64,000 bases of DNA, taken from Bos javanicus. Lineage: Eukaryota > Chordata > Mammalia > Artiodactyla > Bovidae. Under the pieces are notes generated by a model. That model had not been told where the DNA came from. It saw only the letters and a program-made list of their open reading frames with translations, and did not search any database. The DNA lies in NCBI RefSeq assembly GCF_032452875.1, contig NC_083873.1:75947987-76011986 (forward strand), in the 5' to 3' direction. This document shows, in pieces, positions 42,901-54,595 of the stretch (position 1 is its first letter; each line of letters begins with the position of its first letter). The translations under genes were made by a program, and so were the position numbers.

Positions 42901-44392
42901 ATCAAAAGAAAGCAAAGGGTTTGACAAGCATGGGAAGTACTAGGTTTTACCTCTTTATTCTCGTCTTGGCTAGATGCATTTGTACTGTGCAAGTAAATAT
43001 ACAGCAGTACCATAGCACCATGCTGCCTTACGGTTAAGAAGTCATTGTCAAAAAAGCCGTCTTAAAATGCAAATTAAATTAGCTAGGAAGAGATAACACA
43101 TATGTCTGAAGTTATATTAAGGGTTTATATAGAATCAATGTCCCTTTAAACTTTAATTTCATTCCTAAAATGTTATTTACTAGAATATATTATTGTTTAT
43201 GCCTCCACTCCCACAGAAGGTAAAAACAGTGGCTAAAATTCCCTAGAAGGAAAGCATGGAAAGAATGCTTTTGGAGCCTCACTGATCCCTGTTCAAGAAC
43301 CAGGTAAATAATTAAATATGGGGAAATAATTGCACATATGTGTATCAACCTTCCTGAGCTTTCTCTCTCAATCTTTCAGAAGCATGTGTCCCTGGGATGC
43401 ACTCATTTACTTCCTCTTGTTCCTCTAAGTTTTCTGCTCCTCTGAGGATGCCTCTCTCACTAGGTGGAATAATGTAATACAAGAGAGCAAAAGGTGAGGG
43501 TGATTTATATTAGGGAATATCTTACTGCATATCTATGCCATATTTTCCAATTATTTATCATTATAAGCTTGGCCACAGTCTTATTTCTTACTTGACATAG
43601 AAGTTTAGAAGTAAATAGAAGGTATTATACATTTCCCAGTCTCCCTCAAGTACTATTTATTGACAGTAAACCCTAAGATTGCTTTTCTCTGATAATAAAT
43701 TTTTTCATTTTTCAATTGTTTTGGATTTTAGAAAATATTTGGATATTCGTAATATAACAGTGTTGTTATTTTGTAATTATAGTTTCAATATCAAATTGTG
43801 GAAAATTATTAAAGGTTATTACTCTAAGTCAAGTATGAAATTACTTGCACTTTATCTTGTAGGCAGCTATGAATCAGAAGAATTAAAACCTATAGCTTTA
43901 TTATAAATAAATACAAAAGAAGAAAGATAAGAGTATCAAATGGGAAAATACAAAATATAAAAACACTAGAGAAAAAGATAAAATCCCCAATGTCCTCTCC
44001 ATTTTAAAAACTTGCCAAAAAATTACTGCTCAGGGGCTTCTAAGTATACAGTCTGTGCTAAAAAACCAATTTTTTTGAAAGGAAGAGTTTTTAATACAAT
44101 TGAAAGGGGATGCCCAGTAATATTAGAATCTCCAGATGCTATCCATTTGCAAAGAAAAAATATAAGCAGTGATATAAAGTCAGAAAATCTCTATCAAAGA
44201 AAGTCATGGTATAGATTTATGTCCTGTCAAAATAAAATGAAAATAAAATGGATTGAAAAACAAAGTCTATGGAAACCGCCTGACTTTAATGATGAGAAAG
44301 AAATTCATTGGATAAATTATAAAGCCCTGCATGCTTATTAATAATTTATATAATTTAAAATCTGACAATCTAAATATAGCCATAAGTTGCAA
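39928..44392. other. Longest repeat-poor interval
   Basis: About 4.5 kb in which I recognise no young ruminant repeat, unlike the rest of the window. A 19-bp near-perfect tandem repeat (two CTATGATAGTGAACAAAA-like units, about 41164-41201) is present. Short frames (40762-40968, 41420-41602, 44012-44341) have no recognisable motif. Intergenic sequence; the lack of insertions may be chance or constraint. Confidence 0.5.
42640..43090. promoter_or_regulatory. Possible conserved non-coding element (weak)
   Basis: A patch of more balanced composition holds an exact octamer ATGCAAAT (43067-43074) next to a TAAATTAGC homeobox-like site, and AGATCAAAAG with CAAAGGG (42899-42919), resembling TCF/LEF sites, plus a hairpin CCCCTTTTGTCAAAAAGGGC near 42781-42800. 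Such motifs are short and expected by chance at some rate. It is flagged only because they cluster in the repeat-free interval. Confidence 0.2.
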
Positions 44393-44604
44393 GTTTTTTA
44401 GTTTAGTCGCTCAGTCGTGTCTGATTCTTTGCAACCCCGTGGACTGTAGCCCACCAAGCTCCTCCATCCATGGGATTTTCCAGGCAAGAGTACTGGAGTG
44501 GATTGCCATTTCCTTCTCCAGAGGATCTTCCCAACCTGGGGATTGAACCTGGGGCTCCCACATTGTAGGCAGACGCTTTACCATCTGAGCCACCAGGGAA
44601 GTCA
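44393..44604 (-). mobile_element. Bov-tA SINE, antisense
   Basis: Reverse complement of a complete Bov-tA: body, then head ending 'gagccaccagggaagtc'. TTGCAA lies near both ends (about 44387 and 44608), a weak TSD. Confidence 0.9.
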
Positions 44605-44804
44605 TTAATTGCAAAGGGGAAAGTAAATAAACACTTTGTAGACAAATGAAAGATAATGTATTTGTCCCATCTGAAAAAAGTTACTCACTTATTAAGTCTT
44701 CTTACAAAGAGAATGAGAAGTATTTCTACATTTCAGACAAATCAAGAAACGTAGGAAGATTAACTCAAAATCAAGCTTAAAGGGAATGAACTACATAAAT
44801 AAGC

Positions 44805-45442
44805 ACTTCAGTTCACTTCAGTGCAGTCACTCAGTCGTGTCCGACTCTTTGCAACCCCACGAATCGCAGCGTGCCAGGCCTTCCTGTCCATTGCCAACTC
44901 CCAGAGTTCACTCAGACTCACGTCCATCAAGTCAGTGATGCCATCCAGCCATCTCATCCTCTGTCGTCCCCTTCTCCTCTTGCCCCAACCCTTCCCAGCA
45001 TCAGAGTCTTTTCCAATGAGTCAACTCTTCTCATGAGGTGGCCAAAGTACTGGAGTTTCAGCTTTAGCATCATTCCTTCCAAAGAAATCCCAGGGCTGAT
45101 CTCCTTCACAATGGACTGGTTGGATCTCCTTGCAGTCCAAGGGACTCTCAAGAGTCTTCTCCAACACCACAGTTCAAAAGCATCAATTCTTCGGCACTCA
45201 GCTTTCTTCACAGTCCAACTCTCACATCCATACAGGACCACTGGGAAAATCATAGCCTTGACTAGACGGACCTTTGTTGGCAAAGTAATGTCTCTGCTTT
45301 TGAATATGCTATCTAGGTTGGTCATAACTTTTCTTCCAAGGAGTAAGTGTCTTTTAATTTCATGGCTGCAATCACCATCTGCAGTTATTTTGAAGCCCCC
45401 AAAAATAAAGTCTGACACTGTTTCCACTGTTTCTATTTTCAT
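44805..45442 (-). mobile_element. BovB 3' half, antisense, little decayed
   Basis: About 640 bp of reverse-complement BovB from the tail to the 'gaaacagtggaaacagtgtc' segment. The minus strand keeps one open frame of 162 codons (44954-45442) with IFKSRDITLPTKVRLVKAM, YGCESWTVKKAECRRIDAFELWCWRRLLRVPWTARR and LQYFGHLMRR, the C-terminal part of the BovB protein. It lacks the reverse transcriptase and endonuclease, so it is inactive. Confidence 0.93.
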
Positions 45443-46097
45443 ATAATAAGAATCTGATTCTCCCTGAGTTCCAGATTAATAATACCTAACCTGAATTCAG
45501 AATGAGATTTTCTGGTCTGATATCAGCCACTGTTATTACAATAAATTCTCCACATAATACCTCTAAGGAATTTTCTAAAACAAATTCTTTATTTTCTATC
45601 CCACTGTTTAAAAATATAATGTGTTTTCATATATTAATATATACAATCAACTGTATAACTATAATTTACAATTATTTAACTATATTATAGCTAATATAGT
45701 TACACAAATACTTCTCTACAATGTGGAAAAGTCATAAACTAGTCATGTACTATTTTATGAGAATTGAGGAGGAAAATATACGTTGAACACATGAAAACTA
45801 GTAAGGATTTTTATAAATGAAAATAACATAAGAATATTTGCAATATAAAAAGAGAAGTGAAGCTTTGTATTCAAAAGAGTTTTAATTATTTCAACTCAGA
45901 CAATTTAAGAAAATATTTAGAATAAAAAATTCAGAGTAAAAATGCTAATAAAAGCTAATTGACATGACTATCGGCCATGACATGAGAAAATTTCAAAAGC
46001 AAAATGTCTTAATTCAAAGTATTATATACAAATGATACATTTATTTGGACATTATAAGTATAAAATGACATAATGTGTCTAACATTGAGTAAATTCT
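45443..46097. other. AT-rich intergenic DNA, nothing recognised
   Basis: About 650 bp of AT-rich sequence without repeats or frames of interest. Confidence 0.5.
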
Positions 46098-46358
46098 CAA
46101 TGAAACTCCAATACTTTGGCCACCTGATGTAAAGAGCTGACTCATTTGAAAAGACCCTGATGCTGGGAAAGATTGAAGGCAGGAAGAGAAGGGGACGATG
46201 GAGGATGAGATGGTTGGATAGTATCACCGACTCAATGGACATGAATTTGGGTAAACTCCAGGAGTTGGTGATGGACAGGGAGGCCTGGCATGCTGCAGTT
46301 CATGGGGTCGCAGAGTTGGACATGACTGAGCAACTGAACTGAACTGAACTGAACTGAA
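46098..46358 (+). mobile_element. BovB 3' end, sense
   Basis: From 'gaaactccaatactttggcc' to the tail GAACTGAACTGAACTGAACTG. AATGAA-like sequence occurs at both ends, too short to call a TSD. Non-coding. Confidence 0.9.
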
Positions 46359-47954
46359 ATGAATGGAAATTACAAACTAAAAGGAATTATAAAATTGATT
46401 CCCTTCCCAAATGCTAGAAAGAAATTTCTAAAATCCAAATGGCTTTTAATGATATTTACCAAATGGTATTTTAGGCATGTTTCAGTGATAAATTTAATCA
46501 GAAGTTTATATTCCATGATTCACATCACTAGCAGTAGGCATTTAAGAGGAAGTAATATCTGGACATATCCAGAACAGTAAGTTAATCTTCTGATACTTTC
46601 TTATTTATTAAACTTTAATTTAGCATTTTACAACATCTTGATTATATAGTTCAATGAAATATGAACATTAAAATAAAATGATAGCGCATGCATGTATTTT
46701 AAAATCACCCTCTCATGATATATTATAAAAGTCCTATGTATTACATTGTAAAGTGCTATATTTAAAGTAATTTATTCTGAATTCATCCTTTTGAAGTAAA
46801 CTGAAACATAACATGGACATAAAGTGCATCCTAATTTAAACTACAACTGGATATAAAAGTTAAATATTTGTGAATGGAGTTCTAAATCTCCAGGCTAAGT
46901 TAAACTATTCATTTGATAACTATTCTTCTGCCCTTTTAAAAAATATAGTTGGTGCTGTTACAGAGAAAATTGTAGCTAAGAGACAATGCACTGAAAAGCA
47001 CAGAAACATCCCAAAAGAAGTGAATGTATCTAGAAAAAATCATGCTTGAACCATTTTCATTTATTTTAAGGTTTTAAAATGAAAGCATAGAAACGCATCC
47101 CCCCTAAGGCTTTATTTAAATGGCATAGCCTGGATCATTCAATTCCCATAAGGTCTATTTCTTGAATGGCTTTTACATGTAAGCAGAACAACCTTCTGCA
47201 ATTGACTTCAAATATGTTTCTGTATGCCTCATAGGAACAAAGATGAGGGGAAAAAATTGCAACAGGCCGTGAATACTGGAGACTCACATTTAGGTATTTA
47301 AAGTTATTTCAAGGAATGTGTCTATAAAGTACAGCATGAATTAATAAGTTGGCAACTGTCTAGTTAACATAATCAAAAGAAAAGTCACAATTTAGGCTAT
47401 AAGATCAACTCAGAAGCTTGTGTGTGATGACTGCCAACCTGTTTCTTGACCTTGTGATACATAGATCAGATCACAGACCAAGGCATTTAAAATTTTATTT
47501 CTCATGGGTTCTGCTTTCAGGAAGATGGGAGCAGATTTACTTTTCCTTATTTCTTTCAACTAAGTAAACTTTAAAACCTCAGCATTAAGTATAAAGCAAA
47601 CATAGATTTTCAAAGATAGAGGAAAAAAAGGCAGGCTGGACAGGAAACTCAACACCCCAAAAATGACGGAGTAGTACATCCCCTCGGGTTTCTGTTTCTG
47701 TTTTTTTCCTACATCTCAGATGTAGACCTGAAGATGTTCACCCCCAGAAACACTAACAGGCATAGACAATAAAAACCCCAGAAAAGCCTTCTCTCTCTGA
47801 ACAAAAGAATGGAAGTGGTTAGCCTAGAAGGACAGAAAAAAGTTTTAGATAATAACTGCTTTCTTATAGCCAAATACTACAATTTTTTTTTCATGTTATC
47901 AAAGGTAAAGTGGGAATCTAAACTGAAAACCCTTTGGATTATAACAAGGCACCT
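46359..47954. other. Repeat-poor intergenic DNA
   Basis: About 1.6 kb without recognisable repeats. The second half has more balanced composition, but I see no gene. Confidence 0.5.
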
Positions 47955-48150
47955 TTGAAAGTTAATTTTATTTGTCGACTTGAACTGGGACATGGAATGC
48001 TTAGATACTTAGTTCAGCATTTTCTGGGTGTGTCTGGTCTGTGAGGGTGTTTTGGATGATGTTAACATTTGCCTTGGTAGACTGTGTAAAGCAGATTGCC
48101 CTCCCCAGTGTGAATGGGCCTCATACTGTCAGTTGAAAACCTGCATAGAA

Positions 48151-48884
48151 TACTGTATTGGTGTTTTTCTTTCTGGCTTACTTCACTCTGTATAATAGGC
48201 TCCAGTTTCATCCACCTCATTAGAACTGATTCAAATGTATTCTTTTTAACGGCTGAGTAATACTCCATTATGTATATGTACCACTGCTTTCTTATCCATT
48301 CATCTGCTGATGGACATCTAGGTTGCTTCCATGTCCTGGCTATTATAAACAGTGCTGAGATGAACATTGGGGTACAGGTGTCCCTTTCCCTTCTGGTTTC
48401 CTCAGTGTGTACGCCCAGCAGTGGGATTGCTGAGTCATAAGGCAGTTCTATTTCCAGTTTTTTAAGGAATACAATATGGAATTTAGAAAGATGGTAACAA
48501 TAACCCTGTATATGAGACAGCAAAAGAGACACTGATGTATGGAACAGTCTTATGGACTCTGTGGGAGAGGGAGAGGGTGGGAAGATTTGGGAGAATGGCA
48601 ATGAAACATGTAGAATATCATGTATGAAATGAGTTGCCAGTCCAGGTTCAATGCATGATACCGAATGTATGGGGCTGGTGCACTGGGACGACCCAGAGGG
48701 ATGGTATGGGGAGGGAGGAGGGAGGAGGGTTCAGGATGGGGAACATATGTGTACCTGTGGTGGATTCATTTCAATATTTGGCAAAACTAACACAATATTG
48801 TAAAGTTTAAAAATAAAATAAAACTAAAAAAAAAAAAAAGAAAATAAATAAATAATAAAAACTGAAAAAAATAAATAAATAAAC
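48151..48884 (+). mobile_element. Bovid L1 with 5' inversion, 11-bp TSD
   Basis: 48151-48469 is antisense (ORF2 C-terminus, ending just before the 'aatacagtatac' point of the element). 48470-48884 is sense, starting at 'tacaatatggaatttagaaag', i.e. the adjoining part, then the 3' UTR and A-rich tail (about 48822-48884). CCTGCATAGAA flanks the whole at 48140-48150 and 48885-48895. Classic twin-priming product. A 179-codon minus-strand frame (48062-48601) crosses the inversion and joins antisense 3' UTR codons to the ORF2 C-terminus; it is an accident of the rearrangement. Confidence 0.93.
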
Positions 48885-49197
48885 CCTGCATAGAACAAAT
48901 AGGTTGACTGCCACCTGAGTAATAGGGAACATCTTCTGACTGACTGAATTTGAACAGATGCATCAGTTTTATCATGCCTTCAGACTTAAACTTTAACATA
49001 GGCTTGTTCTGAGTCACAAGTCTGACTGCAATTGGACAGGAACTATACTGTTAACTATTGATCCTCACATTTTCAGGCTCAGATTGGAACAACACCACTG
49101 GATCTCGTGGTTCTCCAGATTTCTGACTATAAATCTTCAAACATTTCAGTCTCCAACATTATGTTAACCAACACCTTATAATAAATCTTTTATATAT

Positions 49198-49230
49198 GTA
49201 GATAGATAGATAGATATAGATATAGATATT
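49198..49230. repeat. (GATA)n/(GATATA)n microsatellite
   Basis: Four TAGA units pass into ATAGAT units within the TA-rich part of the MLT2 LTR. Confidence 0.9.
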
Positions 49231-49268
49231 TCTCAAGGACATATACATGTACATAGACAGATATATAT

Positions 49269-49465
49269 AAAATGGGCTTCCCTGGTGTCTCAGATGGTAA
49301 GGAAATCACCTGCAGTGTGGGAGACCTGGTTTTGATTCCTAGGTCAGGAAGATCCTCTGGAGAAAGGAATGGCTACCTTCTCCAGCATTCTCACCTGAAG
49401 AATTCCAGGGAGAGGAGCCTAGCGGGCTACTACGCAGAGTTGAACGGACTGAGCAACTAACATAT
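49269..49465 (+). mobile_element. Bov-tA SINE, sense, 12-bp TSD
   Basis: Head GGGCTTCCCTGGTGTCTCAG, B-box-like 'ggttttgattcctaggtc', shortened Bov-A body ending 'gactgagcaacta'. ACAGATATATAT at 49257-49268 and 49466-49477 is the TSD, in a TA-rich target inside the MLT2 LTR. Confidence 0.9.
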
Positions 49466-49556
49466 ACAGATATATATGTATATATGTATATACATACATA
49501 TATATTCAGGCATATCCTATTGTTAATTCTTCTCTGGAGAATCCTGACTAATGTAG

Positions 49557-50658
49557 CACCCCAAGCCCTCCTTCCTGTTCCAGGGTTGTTGCAGAAAAGA
49601 TCACTGAGGGAGCCAGGACTTTCATCCCCACAAGGTAGTTAAGCAGCCCCTTTCTTATGGCGTGATGACAAGGAAAGCCTGGATCCCACTGCTACTTGGT
49701 TATAGCAAGCTTCACCTTCTGCTCTACTCTGAGGTAGTGTCAGAGAAGGTCTCATGGAAAGTCAGGACTTCCATTACTACTCAGTAATAAGGCCACCAAC
49801 ATACTGTGGTGTCAGTGACAACTGCATGGGGGTCAGGGAGGAAGGTCATCCCATCCACCCTAGCCAGAGACAGAGTACTTTAGGCCTGCTGCTGCTAAGT
49901 CGCTTCAGTCGTGTCTGACTCTGTGCGACCCCATAGGCGGCAACCCACCAGTCTCCCCCGTCCCTGGGATTCTCTAGGCAAGAACACTGGGGTGGGTTGC
50001 CATTTCCTTCTCCAATGCATTGAAATGAAAAGTCAAAGTGAAGTCGCTCAGTCATGTCCGACTCTTAGCGACCCCATGGACTGCAGCCTACCAGGCTCCT
50101 TCGTCCATGGGATTTTCCAGGCAAGAATACTGGAGTGGGGTGCCATTGCCTTCTCCACTGCAGGCCTAGTGAGAGCCAGTTAAATCCCACACAGTAGTAA
50201 TGAGAAACCTTCTCTTTGGGTGACAGTGGATCTTGATAGAGGAACCTAGATTTCTACATCTTTCTGGCAGTAATGAGGCAGTGCTCTCTTCTTCTTGTGT
50301 CAGAGTGTTGTCAAAGTAAAACAAAGGTGTACATAAGAGCTCTAGCCTCATAATATGGTATTTAAAGTGTCGAAGTTTCAACAAAAAATCATTTGTCTTA
50401 TCATGAACCAGCAAGATCTAAAACTGAATGAAAGAAACAGTGAATAGATGTCAACACCAAGATGACAACACTGCTAGAATTAACTGATAAAGATTTTAAA
50501 GCACTTGACATTTAAAAAAAAATTCAAAGAGCAATTTTAAACACACTTGAGACAAAAGAAATACAGAATACCTTAAAAATTTTTAAAAAGCTTCAAAAAT
50601 ATATAAAAAAATATAAAGAATGAAGTGGAAATGTTAGAACAGAAAAGTATAATCAGAG
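49557..50658 (+). mobile_element. Ancient L1M 5' UTR and ORF1 start, sense
   Basis: Segments such as 'ggtgacagtggatcttgatag', 'tctttctggcagtaatgaggcagtgctc', 'gtcagagtgttgtcaaagtaaaac', 'cataatatggtatttaaagtg' and 'gataaagattttaaagcac' appear in the order of an L1M 5' UTR and early ORF1. It continues after the BovB insertion at 52922. Interrupted by a Bov-A2 (49888-50161). Strongly decayed. Confidence 0.7.
49888..50161 (-). mobile_element. Bov-A2 SINE, antisense
   Basis: Reverse complement of Bov-A2: CTGCTGCTAAGTCGCTTCAG end, two monomers, a diverged linker ('gaaatgaaaagtcaaagtg'), ending 'ccttctccactgc'. AGGCCT at 49882-49887 and 50162-50167 is a short TSD. Confidence 0.93.
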
Positions 50659-52921
50659 AGATCAGTCACTCAGTCGTGTCCGACTCTTAGCGACCCAGTG
50701 AATCACAGCACGCCAGGCCTCCCTGTCCAACACCAACTCCTGGAGTTCACTGAGACTCACGTCCATCGAGTCAGTGATACCATCCAGCCATCTCATCCTC
50801 TGTCATCCCCTTCTCCTCCTGCCCCCAATCCCTCTCAGGATCAGAGTCTTTTCCAATGATTCAACTCTTGGCATGAGGTGGCCAAAGTACTGGAGTTTCA
50901 GCTTTAGCATCATTCCTTCCAAAGAAATCCCAGGGCTGATCTCCTTCACAATGGACTGGTTGGATCTCCTTGCAGTCCAAGGGACTCTCAAGAGTCTTCT
51001 CCAACACCATAGTTCAAAAGCATCAATTCTTCGGCACTCAGCCTTCTTCACAGTCCAATGCTCACATCCATACATGACCACAGGAAAAACCATAGCCTTG
51101 ACTAGATGTACCTTTGTTGGCAAAGTAATGTCTCTGTTTCTGAATATGCTATCTAGGTTGGTCATAACTTTCCTTCCAAGGAGTAAGTGTCTTTTAATTT
51201 CATGGCTGCAGTCACCATCTGCAGTGATTTTGGAGCCCAGAAAAATAAAATCTGACACTATTTCCACTGTTTCCCGTCTATTTCCCATGAAGTGATGAGA
51301 CTGGATGCCATGATCTTCATTTTCTGAATGTTGAGCTTTAAGCCAACTTTTTCACTCTACACCTTCACTTTTATCAAGAGGCTTTTTAGTTCCTCTTCAC
51401 TTTCTACCGTAAGGGTGGTATCATCTGCAGATCTGAGGTTATTGATATTTCTCCCGGTAATCTTGATTCCAGCTTGTGTTTCTTTCAGTCCAGCGTTTTT
51501 CATGAAGTCCTCTGCATATAAATTAAATATACAGGGTGACAATATACAGCCTTGATGAACTCCTTTTCCTATTTGGAACCAGTCTGTTGTTCCATGTCCA
51601 GTTCTAACTGTTGCTTCCTGACCTGCATACAAATTTCTCAAGAGGCAGGTCAGGTGGTCTGGTATTCCCATCTCTTTCAGAATTTCCCACAGTTTATTGT
51701 GATCCACACAGTCAAAGGCTTTGGCATAGTCAATAAAGCAGAAATCGATGTTTTTCTGGAACTCTCTTGCTTTTTCGATGATCCAGTGGATGTTGGCAAT
51801 TTGATCTCTGGTTCCTCTGCCTTCTCTAAAACCAGCTTGAACATCAGGAAGTTCACAGTTCACGTATTGCTGAAGCCTGGCTTGGAGAATTTTGAGCATT
51901 ACTTTACTAGAGTGTGAGATGAGTGCAATTGTGTGGTAGTTTGAGCATTCTTTGGCATTGCCTTTCTTGGGATTGGAATGAAAACTGACCTTTTCCAGTC
52001 CTGTGGCCACTGCTGAATTTTCCAAATTTGCTGGCATATTGAGTGCAGCACTTTCACAGCATCATATTTCAGGATTTGGAATAGCTTAACTGGAATTCTA
52101 TCACCTCCACTAGCTTTGTTCATAGTGATGCTTTCTAAGGCCCACTTGACTTCACATTCCAGGATGACTGGCTCTAGGTCAGTGATCACACCATCGTGAT
52201 TATCTGGGTCGTGAAGATCTTTGTTGTACGGTTCTTCTGTGTATTCTTGCCATCTCGTCTTAATATCTTCTGCTTCTGTTAGGTCCATACCATTTCTGTC
52301 TTTTATTGAGCCCATCTGTGCATGAAATTTTCCTTTGGTATCTCTGATTTTTTGAAGAGATCTCTAGTCTTTCCCATTCTGTTGTTTTCCTCTATTTCTT
52401 TGCATTGATCACTGAAAAAAGCTTTCTTATCTCTTCTTGCTATTCTTTGGAACTCTGCATTCAGATGTTTATATCTTTCCTTTTCTCCTTTGCTTTTCAA
52501 TTCTCTTTTTTCACAGGTATTTGTAAGGCCTCCCCAGACAGCCATTTTGGTTTTTTGCATTTCTTTTCCATGGGGATGATCTTGATCCCTGTCTCCTGTA
52601 CAGTGTCACGAACCTCATTCCATAGTTCATCAGGCACTCTATCTATCAGATCTAGGCCCTTAAATCTATTTCTCATTTCCACTGTATAATCATAAGGGAT
52701 TTGATTTAGGTCATACCTGAATGGTCTATGGTTTTCCCTCCTTTCTTCAATTTAAGTCTGAATTTGGCAATAAGGAGTTCATGATCTGAGCCACAGTCAT
52801 GTGGCTGGTCTTGTTTTTGCTGACTGTATAGAGCTTCTCTATCTTTGGCTGCAAAGAATATAATCAATCTGATTTAGGTGCTGACCATCTGGTGATGTCC
52901 ATGTATAGAGTCTTCTCTTTT
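50659..52921 (-). mobile_element. 2.3-kb 5'-truncated BovB, antisense, inserted in L1M
   Basis: Reverse-complement BovB from its tail through the reverse transcriptase into the end of the endonuclease region ('ccatctggtgatgtccatg', about 52890). It is the second longest copy here. It lies between two parts of the same ancient L1M (…'cagaaaagtataatcag' and 'gaaaatagactgaaaaataaatg'…), so it inserted into that L1. Minus-strand open pieces: 50803-51288, 51357-52037, 51899-52315, 52303-52560, 52497-52682, broken by a few frameshifts and stops. Confidence 0.94.
51357..52315 (-). pseudogene. BovB reverse transcriptase remnant (best preserved)
   Basis: Two overlapping minus-strand frames cover most of the reverse transcriptase. 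The upstream one has GVITDLEPVILECEVKWALE and MNKASGGDRIPVKLFQ; the longer (226 codons, 51357-52037) has DYAKAFDCVDHNKLWEILKEMGIPDHL, GVHQGCILSPCIFNLYAE and the catalytic box SADDTTLTVESEEEL, in which the Tyr of YADD is Ser (codon at 51429-51431). One frameshift near 51960-52000 separates the pieces. Confidence 0.88.
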
Positions 52922-53852
52922 GCATGGCTCAATAGCATAATAAAGGAAACAGAAGAAAGGAGCAATGAAATTGGATAAAGATTGATAAAAATTATACTGT
53001 CTTGTGAATGGAAAGAAAATAGACTGAAAAATAAATGAACAGAGCCTCTGGAACTTGTGAAACTGTAATAAAATATCAAAACTCCATGTTATTAGAGTCT
53101 TGGAAGAGAAGAAAGAAGGTGAGGCTGACAAAGTACTTAAAAATTAATAACTGAAACATTCACAAATTTGACAACTGACATTAACCTATAGATGCAAGAA
53201 GCAGAGTGAAGACCACACAATAACTAGAATAAATATAAATCAAGACAGTATCATGGCCATGGTCAAATTTCTGAAAACTAAAGACTAAGGAAAAATCTTG
53301 AAAGAAAGAATCAAGAGAAAAAGAAAAAGAGAATCACCTTACCTATATGAAAAAAATATTTCAAACCAAAGTGGATTTTTATCAGAAAACACAAAAGCCA
53401 ATAGGAAGTGGTATGTGATGTTTGCTGTGCAAAAGAGAAAGAACTACTAACCAGTATCCAATATTTAGCATAAAGTTTCTTCAAGAATAAAGTAGAAATC
53501 AAATTTTCTCAGATGAATTAAAACTAAGAGAATATGTTGCCAACAGACCTGCCCTAATAGAATGGCTAAAGAAAGTTCTCTAAACAGAAACGAAATAAAA
53601 AAGAAACTTGGGAATATCAAGAAGTAAGGCAGACTACAGTAAGCAAAAATATGTAAATGCAGTAGGCTTTGCTTCTATTGAATCTTCTAAATTATTTCTA
53701 ATGGTTGAAGCAAACATTATGACATTATCTGATTTCATTTTAAATGTATGTTAAAAAATTAAATCATATGTATAATAAACATAATTTAAGGAGACATAAA
53801 AGAAGGTAAGTGTTCTACACCTGACTTGAACTGGAAAAATAATGATCCCACT

Positions 53853-54124
53853 GCTGCTGCTAAGTTGCATCAGTCGTGTCTGACTCTGTGCGACCCCATT
53901 GATGGCAGCCCACAAGGCTCCCCTGTCCCTGGGATTCTCCAGGCAAGAACACTGGAGTGGGTTGCCATTTCCTTCTCCAATGCATGAAAGTGAAAAGTGA
54001 AAGGGAGGTCGTTCAGTTGTGTCCGACTCTTAGCAACCCCATGGACTGCAGCCTACCACGCTCCTCCGTCCATGGGATTCTCCAGGCAAGAGTACTGGAG
54101 TGGGGTGCCATTGCCTTCTCTGCG
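53853..54124 (-). mobile_element. Bov-A2 SINE, antisense, 11-bp TSD
   Basis: Reverse complement of a complete Bov-A2. ATGATCCCACT repeats at 53842-53852 and 54125-54135 mark the boundaries. Inserted in the L1M inter-ORF region. Confidence 0.95.
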
Positions 54125-54374
54125 ATGATCCCACTAGACAGTGATAAGTTATCTTTATACAATATAATAATTGGAGTAACAACTAAGCAAGTTATATTGA
54201 TAGATACACTGTATCTTTTATAAAGATATAGTGGAATCACTATAGATAAATCAGAATTCTAAAAAGTGTCCCAGTACTCTACAGAAAGGCAGGAAAAAAT
54301 AATCGAAAACCGGAGAACAAACAAAATAGCAGACATAACCTCCAATAGCAAGAATTATATTACTTGTAATATGC

Positions 54375-54595
54375 ATGTGTGCTGTATCACTTCAGTGTGT
54401 CTGACTCTTTGTGACCCTATGGACTGTAGCCCGCCAGGCTCCTCTGTCTATGGAATTCTCCAGGCAAGTATACTGAAATGGGTTTCCATGCCCTCCTCCA
54501 GGGGCTCTTTACAACCCAGGGATCTAACCTGCATCTCTTATGTCTCCTGCATTGGCAGGTGGGTTCTTTACCACTAGCACCACCTGGGAATCCCA
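54375..54595 (-). mobile_element. Bov-tA SINE, antisense
   Basis: Reverse complement of the Bov-tA type with head 'ccactagcaccacctgggaa', like the copy at 11457. No clear TSD. Confidence 0.9.

Larger units (their letters stand above)
47955..49553 (+). mobile_element. MLT2-type LTR (ERVL class), split by L1 and Bov-tA
   Basis: With the insertions removed the order matches MLT2: 'gttaattttatttgtcgacttg', 'ttctgggtgtgtctggtctgtgagggtgtttt', 'gattgccctccccagtgtgaatgggcctcat', then after the L1 'aacaaataggttgactgcc', 'cttataataaatcttttatata' with a microsatellite, and after the Bov-tA 'tcttctctggagaatcctgactaatg'. It is a solitary LTR; no viral gene is present. Confidence 0.75.

Noticed and set aside
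44012..44341. 109-codon frame in the repeat-poor interval
   Set aside because: No recognised motif, AT-rich composition (many Lys, Asn, Ile, Ser), no splice or promoter context; within expectation for random AT-rich DNA.
44954..45442. 162-codon open frame on the minus strand, and similar ones at 50803-51288 and 63706-63981
   Set aside because: All are the C-terminal part of the BovB protein in 5'-truncated copies that lack endonuclease and reverse transcriptase.
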